Below are positions 26,345 to 34,712 of a stretch of 64,000 nt of DNA, one piece after another. The stretch spans positions 453,355 through 517,354 of the forward strand of contig NZ_KQ236745.1 in the NCBI RefSeq assembly GCF_001185345.1. Reading direction: 5' to 3'. Made by a program: the position numbers and the translations under genes. The stretch's first letter is position 1; each line of letters starts with the position of its first letter. The notes beneath the pieces are model-generated. The model had not been told where the DNA came from, did no database searches, and was given only the letters and a program-made list of their open reading frames with translations. The DNA is from Dorea sp. D27 (lineage in GTDB: Bacteria; Bacillota; Clostridia; Lachnospirales; Lachnospiraceae).

Positions 26345-27625
26345 GTGAAATTAGAAATGGGACACATATACATCAAGGATATTCAGTTTGCGGCAGAATC
26401 CAAGATTGAAGACGGAATCCTTTATGTATCAGAAGAGGCTGTAAAGGCAGTAGCTCTCGAAGACGAGAAGATTAAAAGCGTATCATTCGACATTGCAAAG
26501 CCAGGTGAGAGTGTGAGAATCACCCCGGTTAAGGATGTCATCGAGCCACGCGTTAAAGTAGAGGGAAGAGGGGGAATCTTCCCGGGCGTCATCTCTAAAG
26601 TAGATACGGTAGGAAGCGGCAAGACCTATGCGTTAAAAGGGATGGCAGTCGTAACAGCCGGCAAGATAGTAGGCTTCCAGGAAGGTATCATCGACATGAC
26701 TGGCCCGGGTGCGGACTATACGCCATTTTCAAAGACGCTCAACCTTGTTATGGTATGTGAACCGGTTGACGGAATCAAACAGCACGATTACGAAAAGGCA
26801 GTAAGATTTGCAGGCTTCCGGGTTGCGGTATATATCGGGGAACTTGCACGGAACCTTACACCGGACGAAACAAAAGTGTATGAGACATGCACGATCAAAG
26901 AAGGCATGGAAAAATATCCGGACCTTCCAAGGGTCGCATACGTACAGATGCTTCAGAGCCAGGGACTTCTGCACGATACATATGTATACGGCGTAGACGC
27001 AAAGAAAGTGCTTCCGACTGTCCTGAATCCGACGGAAATCATGGACGGCGCTATCGTATCCGGCAACTGTGTATCTGCATGTGACAAGAACCCGACTTAT
27101 GTGCACCTGAACAATCCGGTCGTACATGATATGTTTGAAGAGCACGGCAAGACTATCAACTTTGTATGCCAGATCATCACTAATGAAAATGTATACCTTG
27201 CAGACAAGCAGCGTTCCTCAGACTGGACGGCAAAGCTTTGCAAGATGTTAGACCTTGACGGCGTCATCGTATCCCAGGAAGGATTCGGAAACCCGGATAC
27301 AGACTTGATTATGAACTGTAAGAAGATTGAGGCAGAAGGTGTCAAGACAGTCATCATCACAGACGAATATGCCGGACGTGACGGCAGATCCCAGTCTCTT
27401 GCGGATGCAGACGCGGCAGCAGACGCGGTAGTAACAGGCGGAAACGCTAACCAGGTTATTATCCTGCCTAAGTTGGACAAAGTTATCGGAACTCTTGACT
27501 ATGTGACTAAGATTGCCGGAGCCAGCGAAGAGACTCTCCGCGAAGACGGTTCCCTGGAAGTGGAACTTCAGGTGCTGACAGGTGCGACAAACGAAACTGG
27601 TTTCAACAAACTGAGCGCGAGATAA
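26345..27625 (+). CDS. grdE: Glycine reductase component B, proprotein GrdE
   Basis: 426 residues. GTG 26345 follows AAGGAGGGAACAATAC and gives MKLEMGHIYIKDIQF, as in known GrdE. The protein is cut before Cys242 (here GAIVSGNC, Asn241-Cys242), which becomes a carbonyl (pyruvoyl-like) group thought to bind glycine as a Schiff base; the position agrees with that known for clostridial GrdE. The two fragments join GrdB to form the glycine-specific component B. The 103-base gap after grdX holds no gene. Confidence 0.96.
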   Translation: MKLEMGHIYIKDIQFAAESKIEDGILYVSEEAVKAVALEDEKIKSVSFDIAKPGESVRITPVKDVIEPRVKVEGRGGIFPGVISKVDTVGSGKTYALKGMAVVTAGKIVGFQEGIIDMTGPGADYTPFSKTLNLVMVCEPVDGIKQHDYEKAVRFAGFRVAVYIGELARNLTPDETKVYETCTIKEGMEKYPDLPRVAYVQMLQSQGLLHDTYVYGVDAKKVLPTVLNPTEIMDGAIVSGNCVSACDKNPTYVHLNNPVVHDMFEEHGKTINFVCQIITNENVYLADKQRSSDWTAKLCKMLDLDGVIVSQEGFGNPDTDLIMNCKKIEAEGVKTVIITDEYAGRDGRSQSLADADAAADAVVTGGNANQVIILPKLDKVIGTLDYVTKIAGASEETLREDGSLEVELQVLTGATNETGFNKLSAR

Positions 27626-27643
27626 TAAGGGAGGATACAGTAA

Positions 27644-28954
27644 ATGAGCAAAATTAAAGTTGTACATTACATTAACCAGTTCTTCGCTAACATCGGCGGA
27701 GAAGAAAAAGCGGATTATCCGGCGGAACTTCGCGTAGGTGAAGTGGTTGGACCGGGTATGGCATTTAACATGAATTTTAAAGATGAGGCAGAAATCATCG
27801 CAACTATCGTGTGCGGCGACTCCTACTTTAACGAGAACCTTGAGAAAGCTAAAGCAGATGTCCTTGCCATGGTAAAAGAGCAGGCTCCTGACGTATTCAT
27901 CGCAGGCCCGGCATTCAATGCGGGACGTTATGGCGTCGCGTGTGGTACTATCGCGGCAGCCGTCCAGGAAGAGCTTGGCATACCGGCCATCACAGGCATG
28001 TATGTGGAGAACCCGGGCGCCGACATGTTCAAAAATCAGGTATACATGGTTGCCACGAAGAACAGCGCAGCCGGTATGAGAGGCGCGGTAGCGAAGATGG
28101 CTCCATTAGCTCTTAAGCTTGCCAAAGGAGAAGCAATCGGCGCGTCCTGTCAGGAAGGCTATATGCCGAACGGCGTCCGCGTGAATTTCTTCGAGGAAGA
28201 AAGAGGTTCAAAGAGAGCGGTAAAGATGCTGCTTCAGAAACTGGCTGACAAGCCGTATACTACAGAATACCCGATGCCGGACTTTGACAGGGTAGATCCA
28301 AACCCGGCGGTCAAAGATCTTGCACATGCCAAAATTGCGCTTGTCACATCAGGCGGTATCGTACCGAAAGGAAATCCGGACCATATCGAGAGCTCCAGTG
28401 CGTCACATTACGGAGAATACGATATCGCGGGTGTCATGGACCTGACGGAAGAGACTTACGAGACAGCTCACGGCGGATATGATCCGGTATACGCAAATGA
28501 AGATTCAGACCGCGTACTTCCGGTAGATGTGCTCCGTGACATGGAAAAAGAAGGAAAGATCGGTGAACTTCATCACCTGTTCTATACGACGACCGGTAAC
28601 GGAACCGCAGTCGCGTCTTCCAAGGCATTTGCAGCTGAGTTCTCTAAGAAGCTGCTTGCTGACGGAGTAGATGCTGTCATCCTCACCTCTACATGAGGCA
28701 CCTGTACTCGTTGCGGTGCAACGATGGTGAAAGAGGTCGAGAGAGCGGGCATCCCGGTTGTACATATTTGTACAGTTACTCCGATATCAATGACAGTTGG
28801 CGCGAACAGAATCGTACCGGCTATCGCGATTCCTCATCCGCTCGGCAATCCGGCGCTGGATGCTTCTGAGGAGAAGGAGCTTCGCCGCCACATTGTTGAA
28901 AAAGCGCTTGACGCTCTTACGACGGAAGTTGACGGACAGACGATTTTTGACTAG
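27644..28954 (+). CDS. grdB: Glycine reductase component B, selenoprotein GrdB (in-frame UGA = Sec351)
   Basis: 436 residues when TGA 28694-28696 is read as selenocysteine; simple translation would stop there. The context TST-U-GTCTRCGATM matches the active-site U-x-x-C-x-x-C of GrdB. Just downstream CGTTGC-GGT-GCAACG (28709-28723) forms a hairpin with GGU at its tip, the layout of a bacterial SECIS element. GrdB with processed GrdE activates glycine and passes a carboxymethyl group to the selenocysteine of GrdA. It starts 18 bases after grdE behind GGGAGG. Automatic annotation tends to split this gene at 28696. Confidence 0.96.
28709..28723 (+). promoter_or_regulatory. SECIS hairpin in grdB
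   Basis: Perfect 6-bp stem CGTTGC/GCAACG with a GGT apical loop, the loop 18-20 bases after the UGA, matching the distance and the GGU tip recognised by SelB in bacterial SECIS elements. Confidence 0.7.
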
Positions 28955-28993
28955 AGCAGATGTTACTTTAACAAGAAAAAGGAGATGAATCCC

Positions 28994-29938
28994 ATGGGCA
29001 AGATTTATGACGTAATTATCCTGGGTGCAGGTCCTGCCGGTCTGGCGGCAGGGCTGTATGCAGGAAGAAGCCGTCTTTCTACGCTGATTATTGAAAAAGG
29101 GCAGGATGGCGGACAGATTGCAATCACAGACGAGATTGAAAATTATCCGGGACAGATGGTAGAAGGCGAATCAGGTCCTTCGCTCATCGCTAGGATGACG
29201 GGACAGGCTGAAAAATTCGGCGTTGAACGTGTATCAGATACGATTACCGAAGTACAGCTGGAAGGCGACGTGAAGGTGCTGAAGAGCACAAAGGCAGAAT
29301 ATCAGGCAAAAAATATCATTATCGCCACAGGCGCCTACTCAAGGCCTATCGGCTGCAAAGGTGAGGCGGAATTCATGGGCAAGGGCGTATCTTACTGTGC
29401 CACATGTGATGCGAATTTCTTTGAAGACTTTGAGGTGTATGTCGTCGGCGGCGGGGACTCTGCGGTTGAGGAAGCGATGTATCTCACTAAGTTTGCCAGA
29501 AAAGTTACGATTATCCACAGACGTAACGAGCTTCGCGCCGCAAAGTCTATCCAGGAGAAGGCATTTGCCAACCCGAAGATTGACTTCTTCTGGGACAGTG
29601 TCGTAGAAGAGGTGTATGGGGATGACATCCTCCAGGGCATGATTGTAAAGAATGTTAAGACCGGCGAGACACGCAAAGTAGAGGCCGACCCAGAGGACGG
29701 CATGTTCGGCTTGTTCGGGTTCATCGGTACGGTTCCAAATTCCAAACTCTTTGAAGGTATCATAGATATGGACGAGAGAGGATATATTAAGACGGACGAT
29801 GATATGCATACGAATGTTCCGAACGTGTATGCGGCCGGCGATGTGCGTATCAAGAGCCTGAGACAGGTTGTAACTGCCGCTGCGGACGGAGCCATTGCTG
29901 CAGTCCAGGTGGAGAGAAGCTTATCAGATTATTTCTAG
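28994..29938 (+). CDS. trxB: Thioredoxin reductase (glycine reductase system)
   Basis: 314 residues with FAD motif GAGPAG (11-16), redox pair CATC (Cys135, Cys138) and NADPH motif GGGDSAVEEA (about 153). It passes electrons from NADPH to the adjacent thioredoxin, which reduces the oxidised GrdA selenide-sulfide after each glycine turnover. ATG 28994 has AGGAG nine bases upstream; the ATG at 28985 is too close to that site. Placement inside the grd operon, between grdB and grdA, shows a dedicated electron route. Confidence 0.93.
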   Translation: MGKIYDVIILGAGPAGLAAGLYAGRSRLSTLIIEKGQDGGQIAITDEIENYPGQMVEGESGPSLIARMTGQAEKFGVERVSDTITEVQLEGDVKVLKSTKAEYQAKNIIIATGAYSRPIGCKGEAEFMGKGVSYCATCDANFFEDFEVYVVGGGDSAVEEAMYLTKFARKVTIIHRRNELRAAKSIQEKAFANPKIDFFWDSVVEEVYGDDILQGMIVKNVKTGETRKVEADPEDGMFGLFGFIGTVPNSKLFEGIIDMDERGYIKTDDDMHTNVPNVYAAGDVRIKSLRQVVTAAADGAIAAVQVERSLSDYF

Positions 29939-29951
29939 GAGGTAGAAGAAG

Positions 29952-30269
29952 ATGATTGATGTAACGAAGGAAACATTTGAAGAAGAAGTGTTAAAAGCAG
30001 AAGGATATGTATTTGTAGACTTTTACGGAGACGGATGCGTACCATGCCAGGCTCTGATGCCAAAGGTTCATGAATTTGCAGACACATACGGAGACAAGAT
30101 GAAATTCACATCCCTGAACACGACAAAGGCACGTCGCCTTGCTATCGCACAGAAAGTGTTAGGGCTTCCCGTCATGGCTGTATACAAAGACGGCGAGAAG
30201 GTGGAAGAGGTCGTGAAAGATGACGCTACACCAGAGAACATTGAAGCGATGATTAAGAAATATATCTAA
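29952..30269 (+). CDS. trxA: Thioredoxin with GCVPC active site (glycine reductase system)
   Basis: 105 residues, thioredoxin fold. The active site is GCVPC (Cys29, Cys32) instead of WCGPC, the variant also known from the glycine-reductase thioredoxin of Eubacterium acidaminophilum. The cis-Pro loop LGLPVMAVYKDG is intact. The variant motif and the gene position point to specialised reduction of GrdA. It starts 13 bases after trxB behind AGGAGGTAG. Confidence 0.93.
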   Translation: MIDVTKETFEEEVLKAEGYVFVDFYGDGCVPCQALMPKVHEFADTYGDKMKFTSLNTTKARRLAIAQKVLGLPVMAVYKDGEKVEEVVKDDATPENIEAMIKKYI

Positions 30270-30333
30270 TTGAAGATAGTTTTCTTTATCATAAATACAA
30301 CTAGCAACACACAAGAAAGGAGAAAGCATAATT

Positions 30334-30804
30334 ATGGCTATTTTAGATGGAAAAAAAGCAATAATTATCGGAGACCGTGATGGAATCCCGGGACCGGCTA
30401 TCGCAGAATGCGTTAAGACAGCCGGCGCTGAGGTAGTATTTTCATCCACGGAATGTTTCGTCTGAACGAGCGCAGGCGCAATGGACTTGGAAAATCAGAA
30501 GAGAGTAAAAGAATTTGCTGATGAATATGGTGCAGAGAACTTAGTAGTAGTTCTCGGTGCTGCAGAAGGTGAGGCTTCAGGCCTTGCAGCAGAAACTGTA
30601 ACAGCAGGAGATCCTACTTTCGCAGGTCCATTGACAGGGGTCCAGCTTGGACTCAAAGTATATCACGTGTGCGAACCAGAGATGAAAGAAGAGTTCGACG
30701 AAGAAGTGTATGATGAGCAGATCAGTATGATGGAAATGGTACTCGATGTTGATGATATCATTAATGAAATGACAGCCATCAGAGACGAGTTCTGTAAATT
30801 TTAA
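30334..30804 (+). CDS. grdA: Glycine reductase component A, selenoprotein GrdA (in-frame UGA = Sec44)
   Basis: 156 residues when TGA 30463-30465 is read as selenocysteine. The site [17 protein letters not shown] is the conserved CxxU redox centre, and Sec44 matches known GrdA numbering. GrdA carries the carboxymethyl group from component B and forms a selenide-sulfide on releasing acetyl to component C; it is re-reduced by TrxA. ATG 30334 follows AGAAAGGAG. The stem after the UGA (GCG-CAGG-CGC, 30470-30479) is short and close to the codon, so the SECIS shape here is less clear than in grdB. Confidence 0.97.
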
Positions 30805-30810
30805 GTGTGT

Positions 30811-30834
30811 GGGGTGGTGTCACCCCACCACCCC
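30811..30834 (+). other. Hairpin between grdA and grdC
   Basis: GGGGTGGTG (30811-30819) pairs with CACCACCCC (30826-30834) around a 6-base loop, just after the grdA stop. No T run follows, so mRNA end protection or partial termination to favour GrdA synthesis is more likely than a full stop. Confidence 0.6.
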
Positions 30835-30861
30835 GTATATTTAATGAAAGGTGGAAAACCA

Positions 30862-32400
30862 ATGAACAGTGTAATCAAAGGGGCAAGCTATGTATTAGTA
30901 CATACCCCGGATATGGTTTTATATAATGGAACGACTCAGACGACTGAAAGAATCGTCAATCCAGATTCCGAATATTTAAAAGAGGTGCCGAACAACCTGC
31001 GCTCTTTTAAAGAGGCAGTAGAGTACTGGCCGAACCAGACATATATCGGTAATGTGCATCCGGATGAACTGGCACAGGTAGAGTTCCCCTGGTATGACAA
31101 GAACAAAGAGGGGGCTGACCGTTACGGCAAATATGGTGAGATTATGCCGCAGGAGGAATTCCTGTTCCTCGTGCAGGCAAGCGATATGTTCGAGGTCGTA
31201 AGACTGGACAGAGAATTCGTGGCCAAATATAAGGACGCCTTTGCCGCAAATCCAATCATCTCAGAGGATATCGTTGAAAAAGTCCACGAAGGCGTGGAAC
31301 TGAGCGAGATAGAGCATTTCGTCAACGAAGAGCATGCAGAAGGATTATATCACGATGGAAAATTAGTAGGCTGTGTAAAAAGAGCCCATGATATTGATGT
31401 TAACTTATCTGCCCATGTTATGCATGAGAACCTTATGAGCAAGGCTTCCAGTGTCCTGGCGCTGCTCTATGCGGTACGCAATGCAGGAATTGACAAGGCG
31501 GATGTGGAATATGTTATAGACTGTGCAGAAGAGGCATGCGGCGACATGAACCAGAGAGGCGGCGGAAACTTCGCCAAAGCGGCGGCAGAAGTTGCGGGCC
31601 TGGTCAGCGCTACAGGTTCTGATGCAAGAGGATTCTGTGCCGCACCGGCACACGCTGTGATCGAAGCGGCAGCCCTTGTCAAATCAGGCGCATACAAGAC
31701 AGTCGTCGTTACATCCGGAGGATGTACGGCCAAGCTTGGCATGAACGGCAAGGATCATATCAAAAAAGGACTTCCGATTCTGGAAGACTGCCTTGGAGGC
31801 TTTGCGGTAGTCATTTCTGAAAATGACGGCGTGAACCCGGAGATAGATCTGAATATGCTCGGCCGCCACAGTGTCGGTACCGGTTCTGCGCCACAGGCTG
31901 TTATCGGAAGCCTTGTTACAGACTCGCTTGACAAAGCAGGTATGAAGATTCCGGATATCGACAAGTATTCACCGGAGATGCAGAATCCAGACATCACGAA
32001 GCCGGCGGGGGCAGGAGACGTTCCGCTTGCAAACTACAAGATGATTGCAGCTCTGGCAGTGAAGCGCGGTGAGCTGGATAAGAAGGAGCTGGCTGCGTTT
32101 ACAAAGGAACACGGTCTTACCGGATGGGCTCCTACACAGGGGCACATTCCGTCAGGAGTTCCGTACATCGGATTTGCGCGTGAGGATATCCTTGACGGCA
32201 AGATCAGGAATGCGATGATTATCGGTAAGGGAAGCCTTTTCCTCGGACGTATGACCAATCTGTTTGACGGCGTATCTTTTGTAATCCACGGCAATACGGC
32301 CGATGAAGAAAGTGCTGCGGCAGGCGTATCCGAAGAGGAAGTTAAAGGACTCATTGCGAAAGCGATGAAAGATTTTGCTGCGACTCTGATGGCAGAGTAA
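30862..32400 (+). CDS. grdC: Glycine reductase component C, subunit beta (GrdC)
   Basis: 512 residues starting MNSVIKGASYVLVHTPDMV. The middle and C-terminal parts carry a ketoacyl-synthase-III-like fold (GSDARGFCAAPAHAVIEAA; TSGGCTAKLGMNGKDHI; GRHSVGTGSAP). With GrdD it takes the acetyl group from the GrdA selenoester and releases acetyl phosphate, giving substrate-level ATP through acetate kinase. ATG 30862 follows GAAAGGTGG; an upstream in-frame extension through the hairpin is not credible. Confidence 0.95.
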   Translation: MNSVIKGASYVLVHTPDMVLYNGTTQTTERIVNPDSEYLKEVPNNLRSFKEAVEYWPNQTYIGNVHPDELAQVEFPWYDKNKEGADRYGKYGEIMPQEEFLFLVQASDMFEVVRLDREFVAKYKDAFAANPIISEDIVEKVHEGVELSEIEHFVNEEHAEGLYHDGKLVGCVKRAHDIDVNLSAHVMHENLMSKASSVLALLYAVRNAGIDKADVEYVIDCAEEACGDMNQRGGGNFAKAAAEVAGLVSATGSDARGFCAAPAHAVIEAAALVKSGAYKTVVVTSGGCTAKLGMNGKDHIKKGLPILEDCLGGFAVVISENDGVNPEIDLNMLGRHSVGTGSAPQAVIGSLVTDSLDKAGMKIPDIDKYSPEMQNPDITKPAGAGDVPLANYKMIAALAVKRGELDKKELAAFTKEHGLTGWAPTQGHIPSGVPYIGFAREDILDGKIRNAMIIGKGSLFLGRMTNLFDGVSFVIHGNTADEESAAAGVSEEEVKGLIAKAMKDFAATLMAE

Positions 32401-32412
32401 GGGGTGGTGAAT

Positions 32413-33564
32413 ATGGCGAATATTGAGAAAATGATTGCCTCCACCTTTTTGGAGATGGCAGAAGGGCTTGAGACCGGAAGCTTTGGAAAGAAGCCAAAGA
32501 TTGCGCTGACAGGCATGGGAAGTGAACATGGGGAAGAGAATTCCATGGAAGCAGCGGTAGCAGCGGCGAGAGAGGGCATCGATGTGTATTACATCGGTAC
32601 GCTCGAAGCGGAGGGAGTTACTACAGTGAAAGTGGCTGACGAAGACGAAGGCCATAAGAAGATGGAAGAACTCCTGAAGAATAAGGAAGTAGACGGTGCA
32701 GTAACGATGCACTTTCCATTTCCGATTGGTGTATCCACTGTGGGGCGTGCGATTACACCGTCTAAGGGCAGAGAGATGTATGTGGCGACGACGACAGGTA
32801 CATCGAGTGCCGACCGTATCGAAGGCATGATAAAAAATGCAATCTACGGCATTATAGCAGCTAAGACATGTGGAAAGGCAGACCCGACTGTCGGGATCCT
32901 GAATGTAGACGGCGCCCGTCAGACGGAGATTGCTTTGAAACAGCTGAAAGAGAATGGTTATGATATCAACTTCGCGGAATCGGCAAGAGCGGACGGAGGA
33001 TGCGTGATGAGAGGCAACGACGTGCTCCAGGGCTCACCGGACATTATGGTATGCGATTCCCTGTCAGGAAACATCCTGATCAAGATGCTGTCCTCCTATA
33101 CGACAGGTGGAAGCTATGAGGCATCGGGATATGGCTATGGCCCTGGGATTGGAGAAGGGTATGAACAGCTTGTGATGATTATCTCCCGTGCTTCCGGCGC
33201 ACCGCTTATCACCGGGGCAATCCGCTACGCGGCGCAGCTTGTCAGGGGCAAGGTGTTTGAAGTTGCAAAGAAGGAATTCGATGCGGCCAACAAAGCGGGC
33301 CTGAAAGAGATACTCGCAGCCAGAAAAGCTTCTGAAAAAACAGCAGGAGATTCCGAGGAAGTTGCCGCACCTCCGAAAGAGCCGGTTACATCCCAGATAG
33401 CGGGGATTGAAATCATGGATCTTGAGGACGGCGTGAAAGCCTTGTGGAAGATTGGTGTCTATGCAGAAAGTGGTATGGGCTGCACAGGACCGATTATCCT
33501 CGTTTCAGACGCGAATCTTGCAAAAGCAGAGGAAGAGCTTAAGAAAGCAGGATTTATCAATTAA
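32413..33564 (+). CDS. grdD: Glycine reductase component C, subunit alpha (GrdD)
   Basis: 383 residues. The N-terminal two thirds resemble PlsX/phosphotransacetylase-type folds; the C-terminal SGMGCTGPIILVS holds Cys357, equivalent to the cysteine reported to carry the acetyl thioester before phosphorolysis. It completes component C with GrdC. ATG 32413 lies 12 bases after the grdC stop behind AAGGGGTGG. It is the last gene of the operon, closed by a perfect hairpin. Confidence 0.95.
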   Translation: MANIEKMIASTFLEMAEGLETGSFGKKPKIALTGMGSEHGEENSMEAAVAAAREGIDVYYIGTLEAEGVTTVKVADEDEGHKKMEELLKNKEVDGAVTMHFPFPIGVSTVGRAITPSKGREMYVATTTGTSSADRIEGMIKNAIYGIIAAKTCGKADPTVGILNVDGARQTEIALKQLKENGYDINFAESARADGGCVMRGNDVLQGSPDIMVCDSLSGNILIKMLSSYTTGGSYEASGYGYGPGIGEGYEQLVMIISRASGAPLITGAIRYAAQLVRGKVFEVAKKEFDAANKAGLKEILAARKASEKTAGDSEEVAAPPKEPVTSQIAGIEIMDLEDGVKALWKIGVYAESGMGCTGPIILVSDANLAKAEEELKKAGFIN

Positions 33565-33596
33565 ATTATCCGTGAAAACCACCAGATTGTTTTCTA

Positions 33597-33643
33597 ATAT
33601 GAAAAGTGGCGTCTTGCGTGTGGCGAGATGCCACTTTTCATAT
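33597..33643 (+). terminator. Hairpin terminator after grdD
   Basis: ATATGAAAAGTGGC (33597-33610) is perfectly complementary to 33630-33643; the 3' arm includes CTTTT and is followed by GTTCTTT. The symmetric AAAA/TTTT arms allow action in both directions. Confidence 0.8.
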
Positions 33644-33687
33644 GTTCTTTCCAAGCCTTATAATGAATTGAATGTGAGGTGTTAATA

Positions 33688-34653
33688 GTGGAAGATGTTT
33701 TGACATTACGAACAACAGGGAGAAGATTCAGAATTCAACCCGGAAAGATTATGACAGGCACTCTTCTTGCTGCGTCTTTGGGCTGCCTGTATATTGCCAG
33801 TCTGAGACAGTCAGAACCGGAGACGGTTTCCTCCGGATTGGAATATGTCGAAGACACGGTTATACAGATACCGGGACCAGGTCCTGGACTGCCGGATGCC
33901 AAGCCTTTCAGGCGGCTGCTGGACCATCCGGAAGAAGCAGGAATTGTAATTCTTCCCTGGAAAGAACCTGTGGCTGACATACCGTCTACAGATAATCTGA
34001 ATGTGGAGAGAGTCGATACGGCAGACAGCCGCTGCCCGGTTTCCGGAAGCGCTGAGAAAGAAGAGGATAAACTGCCGGATACGGGCGGGGAACCGATAAT
34101 TTCCGTATGTGTCACTTTTCACGGCAACGGAGGTACGCTGTCTGTGGCGGAGATGACGCTTGATGAGTATTATCTGGATATTTCTACGGTGGCGGAACCT
34201 AGAAGACTAGGAAAGGTATTCGACGGCTGGTACACGGATCCTTCCTGCACCGTACCGTTTACAGGCATTGAAAGTGGGCAGGCAGAGGTACACCTGTATG
34301 CAGGATGGAAAGAATTTCCGACTTATATTTGTGATGACAGAGGATATATAACCGGCTACACCGATGCGGATGCAGTTGCAGATGATGCTACCATCATCCT
34401 GCCGACATCCCCGGATTGTCTCGGAGTCGAGGCAGGTGCTTTCGCCGGTCTGGAGGATCTGATATTCGATTTCTATATTCCGCCGAATATCGTCTATATC
34501 GCGCCGGGCGTTCTGGAATCATTCCCCAATCTCATGTATATAGAAGTGGCGGATGGGAATCCTGCATACTACAGCGACGGAGGAATATTGTACAAGGCAG
34601 ATGGAACACTCTATGTATTTCCGGCAGGGCGAGATAATTGGGGAAGTGATTGA
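33688..34653 (+). CDS. Membrane-anchored surface protein with InlB-type and leucine-rich repeats
   Basis: About 321 residues. A positively charged N-terminus is followed by one membrane segment (near 21-38), a Pro/Glu-rich linker, one Listeria-Bacteroides (InlB B / Flg_new) repeat (VTFHGNGGTLS ... FDGWYTDPSC ... VHLYAGWKE) and a BspA-like leucine-rich repeat (AGAFAGLEDLIF ... YSDGGILYKADGTLYVFPAG). Such modules mediate surface contacts. There is no cell-wall sorting signal, so the N-terminal helix is the anchor. The protein ends abruptly after one LRR unit, so it may be a shortened relative of longer adhesins. GTG 33688 follows GAGGTG. Confidence 0.75.
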   Translation: MEDVLTLRTTGRRFRIQPGKIMTGTLLAASLGCLYIASLRQSEPETVSSGLEYVEDTVIQIPGPGPGLPDAKPFRRLLDHPEEAGIVILPWKEPVADIPSTDNLNVERVDTADSRCPVSGSAEKEEDKLPDTGGEPIISVCVTFHGNGGTLSVAEMTLDEYYLDISTVAEPRRLGKVFDGWYTDPSCTVPFTGIESGQAEVHLYAGWKEFPTYICDDRGYITGYTDADAVADDATIILPTSPDCLGVEAGAFAGLEDLIFDFYIPPNIVYIAPGVLESFPNLMYIEVADGNPAYYSDGGILYKADGTLYVFPAGRDNWGSD

Positions 34654-34679
34654 AATTAGTGGGCGACTGGTGATATAAT
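34650..34679 (+). promoter_or_regulatory. Promoter of the GNAT-ThrE gene
   Basis: TTGAAA (34650-34655) and TATAAT (34674-34679) with an 18-base spacer, 34 bases ahead of the start codon. Confidence 0.7.
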
Positions 34680-34712
34680 AGGCTGGATTAAATAGACACA
34701 GGGGAAATAAGT

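Noticed and set aside
33452-33685. 77-codon + strand frame overlapping the end of grdD and its terminator.
   Set aside because: It reads grdD out of frame and crosses the terminator hairpin; no start signal.
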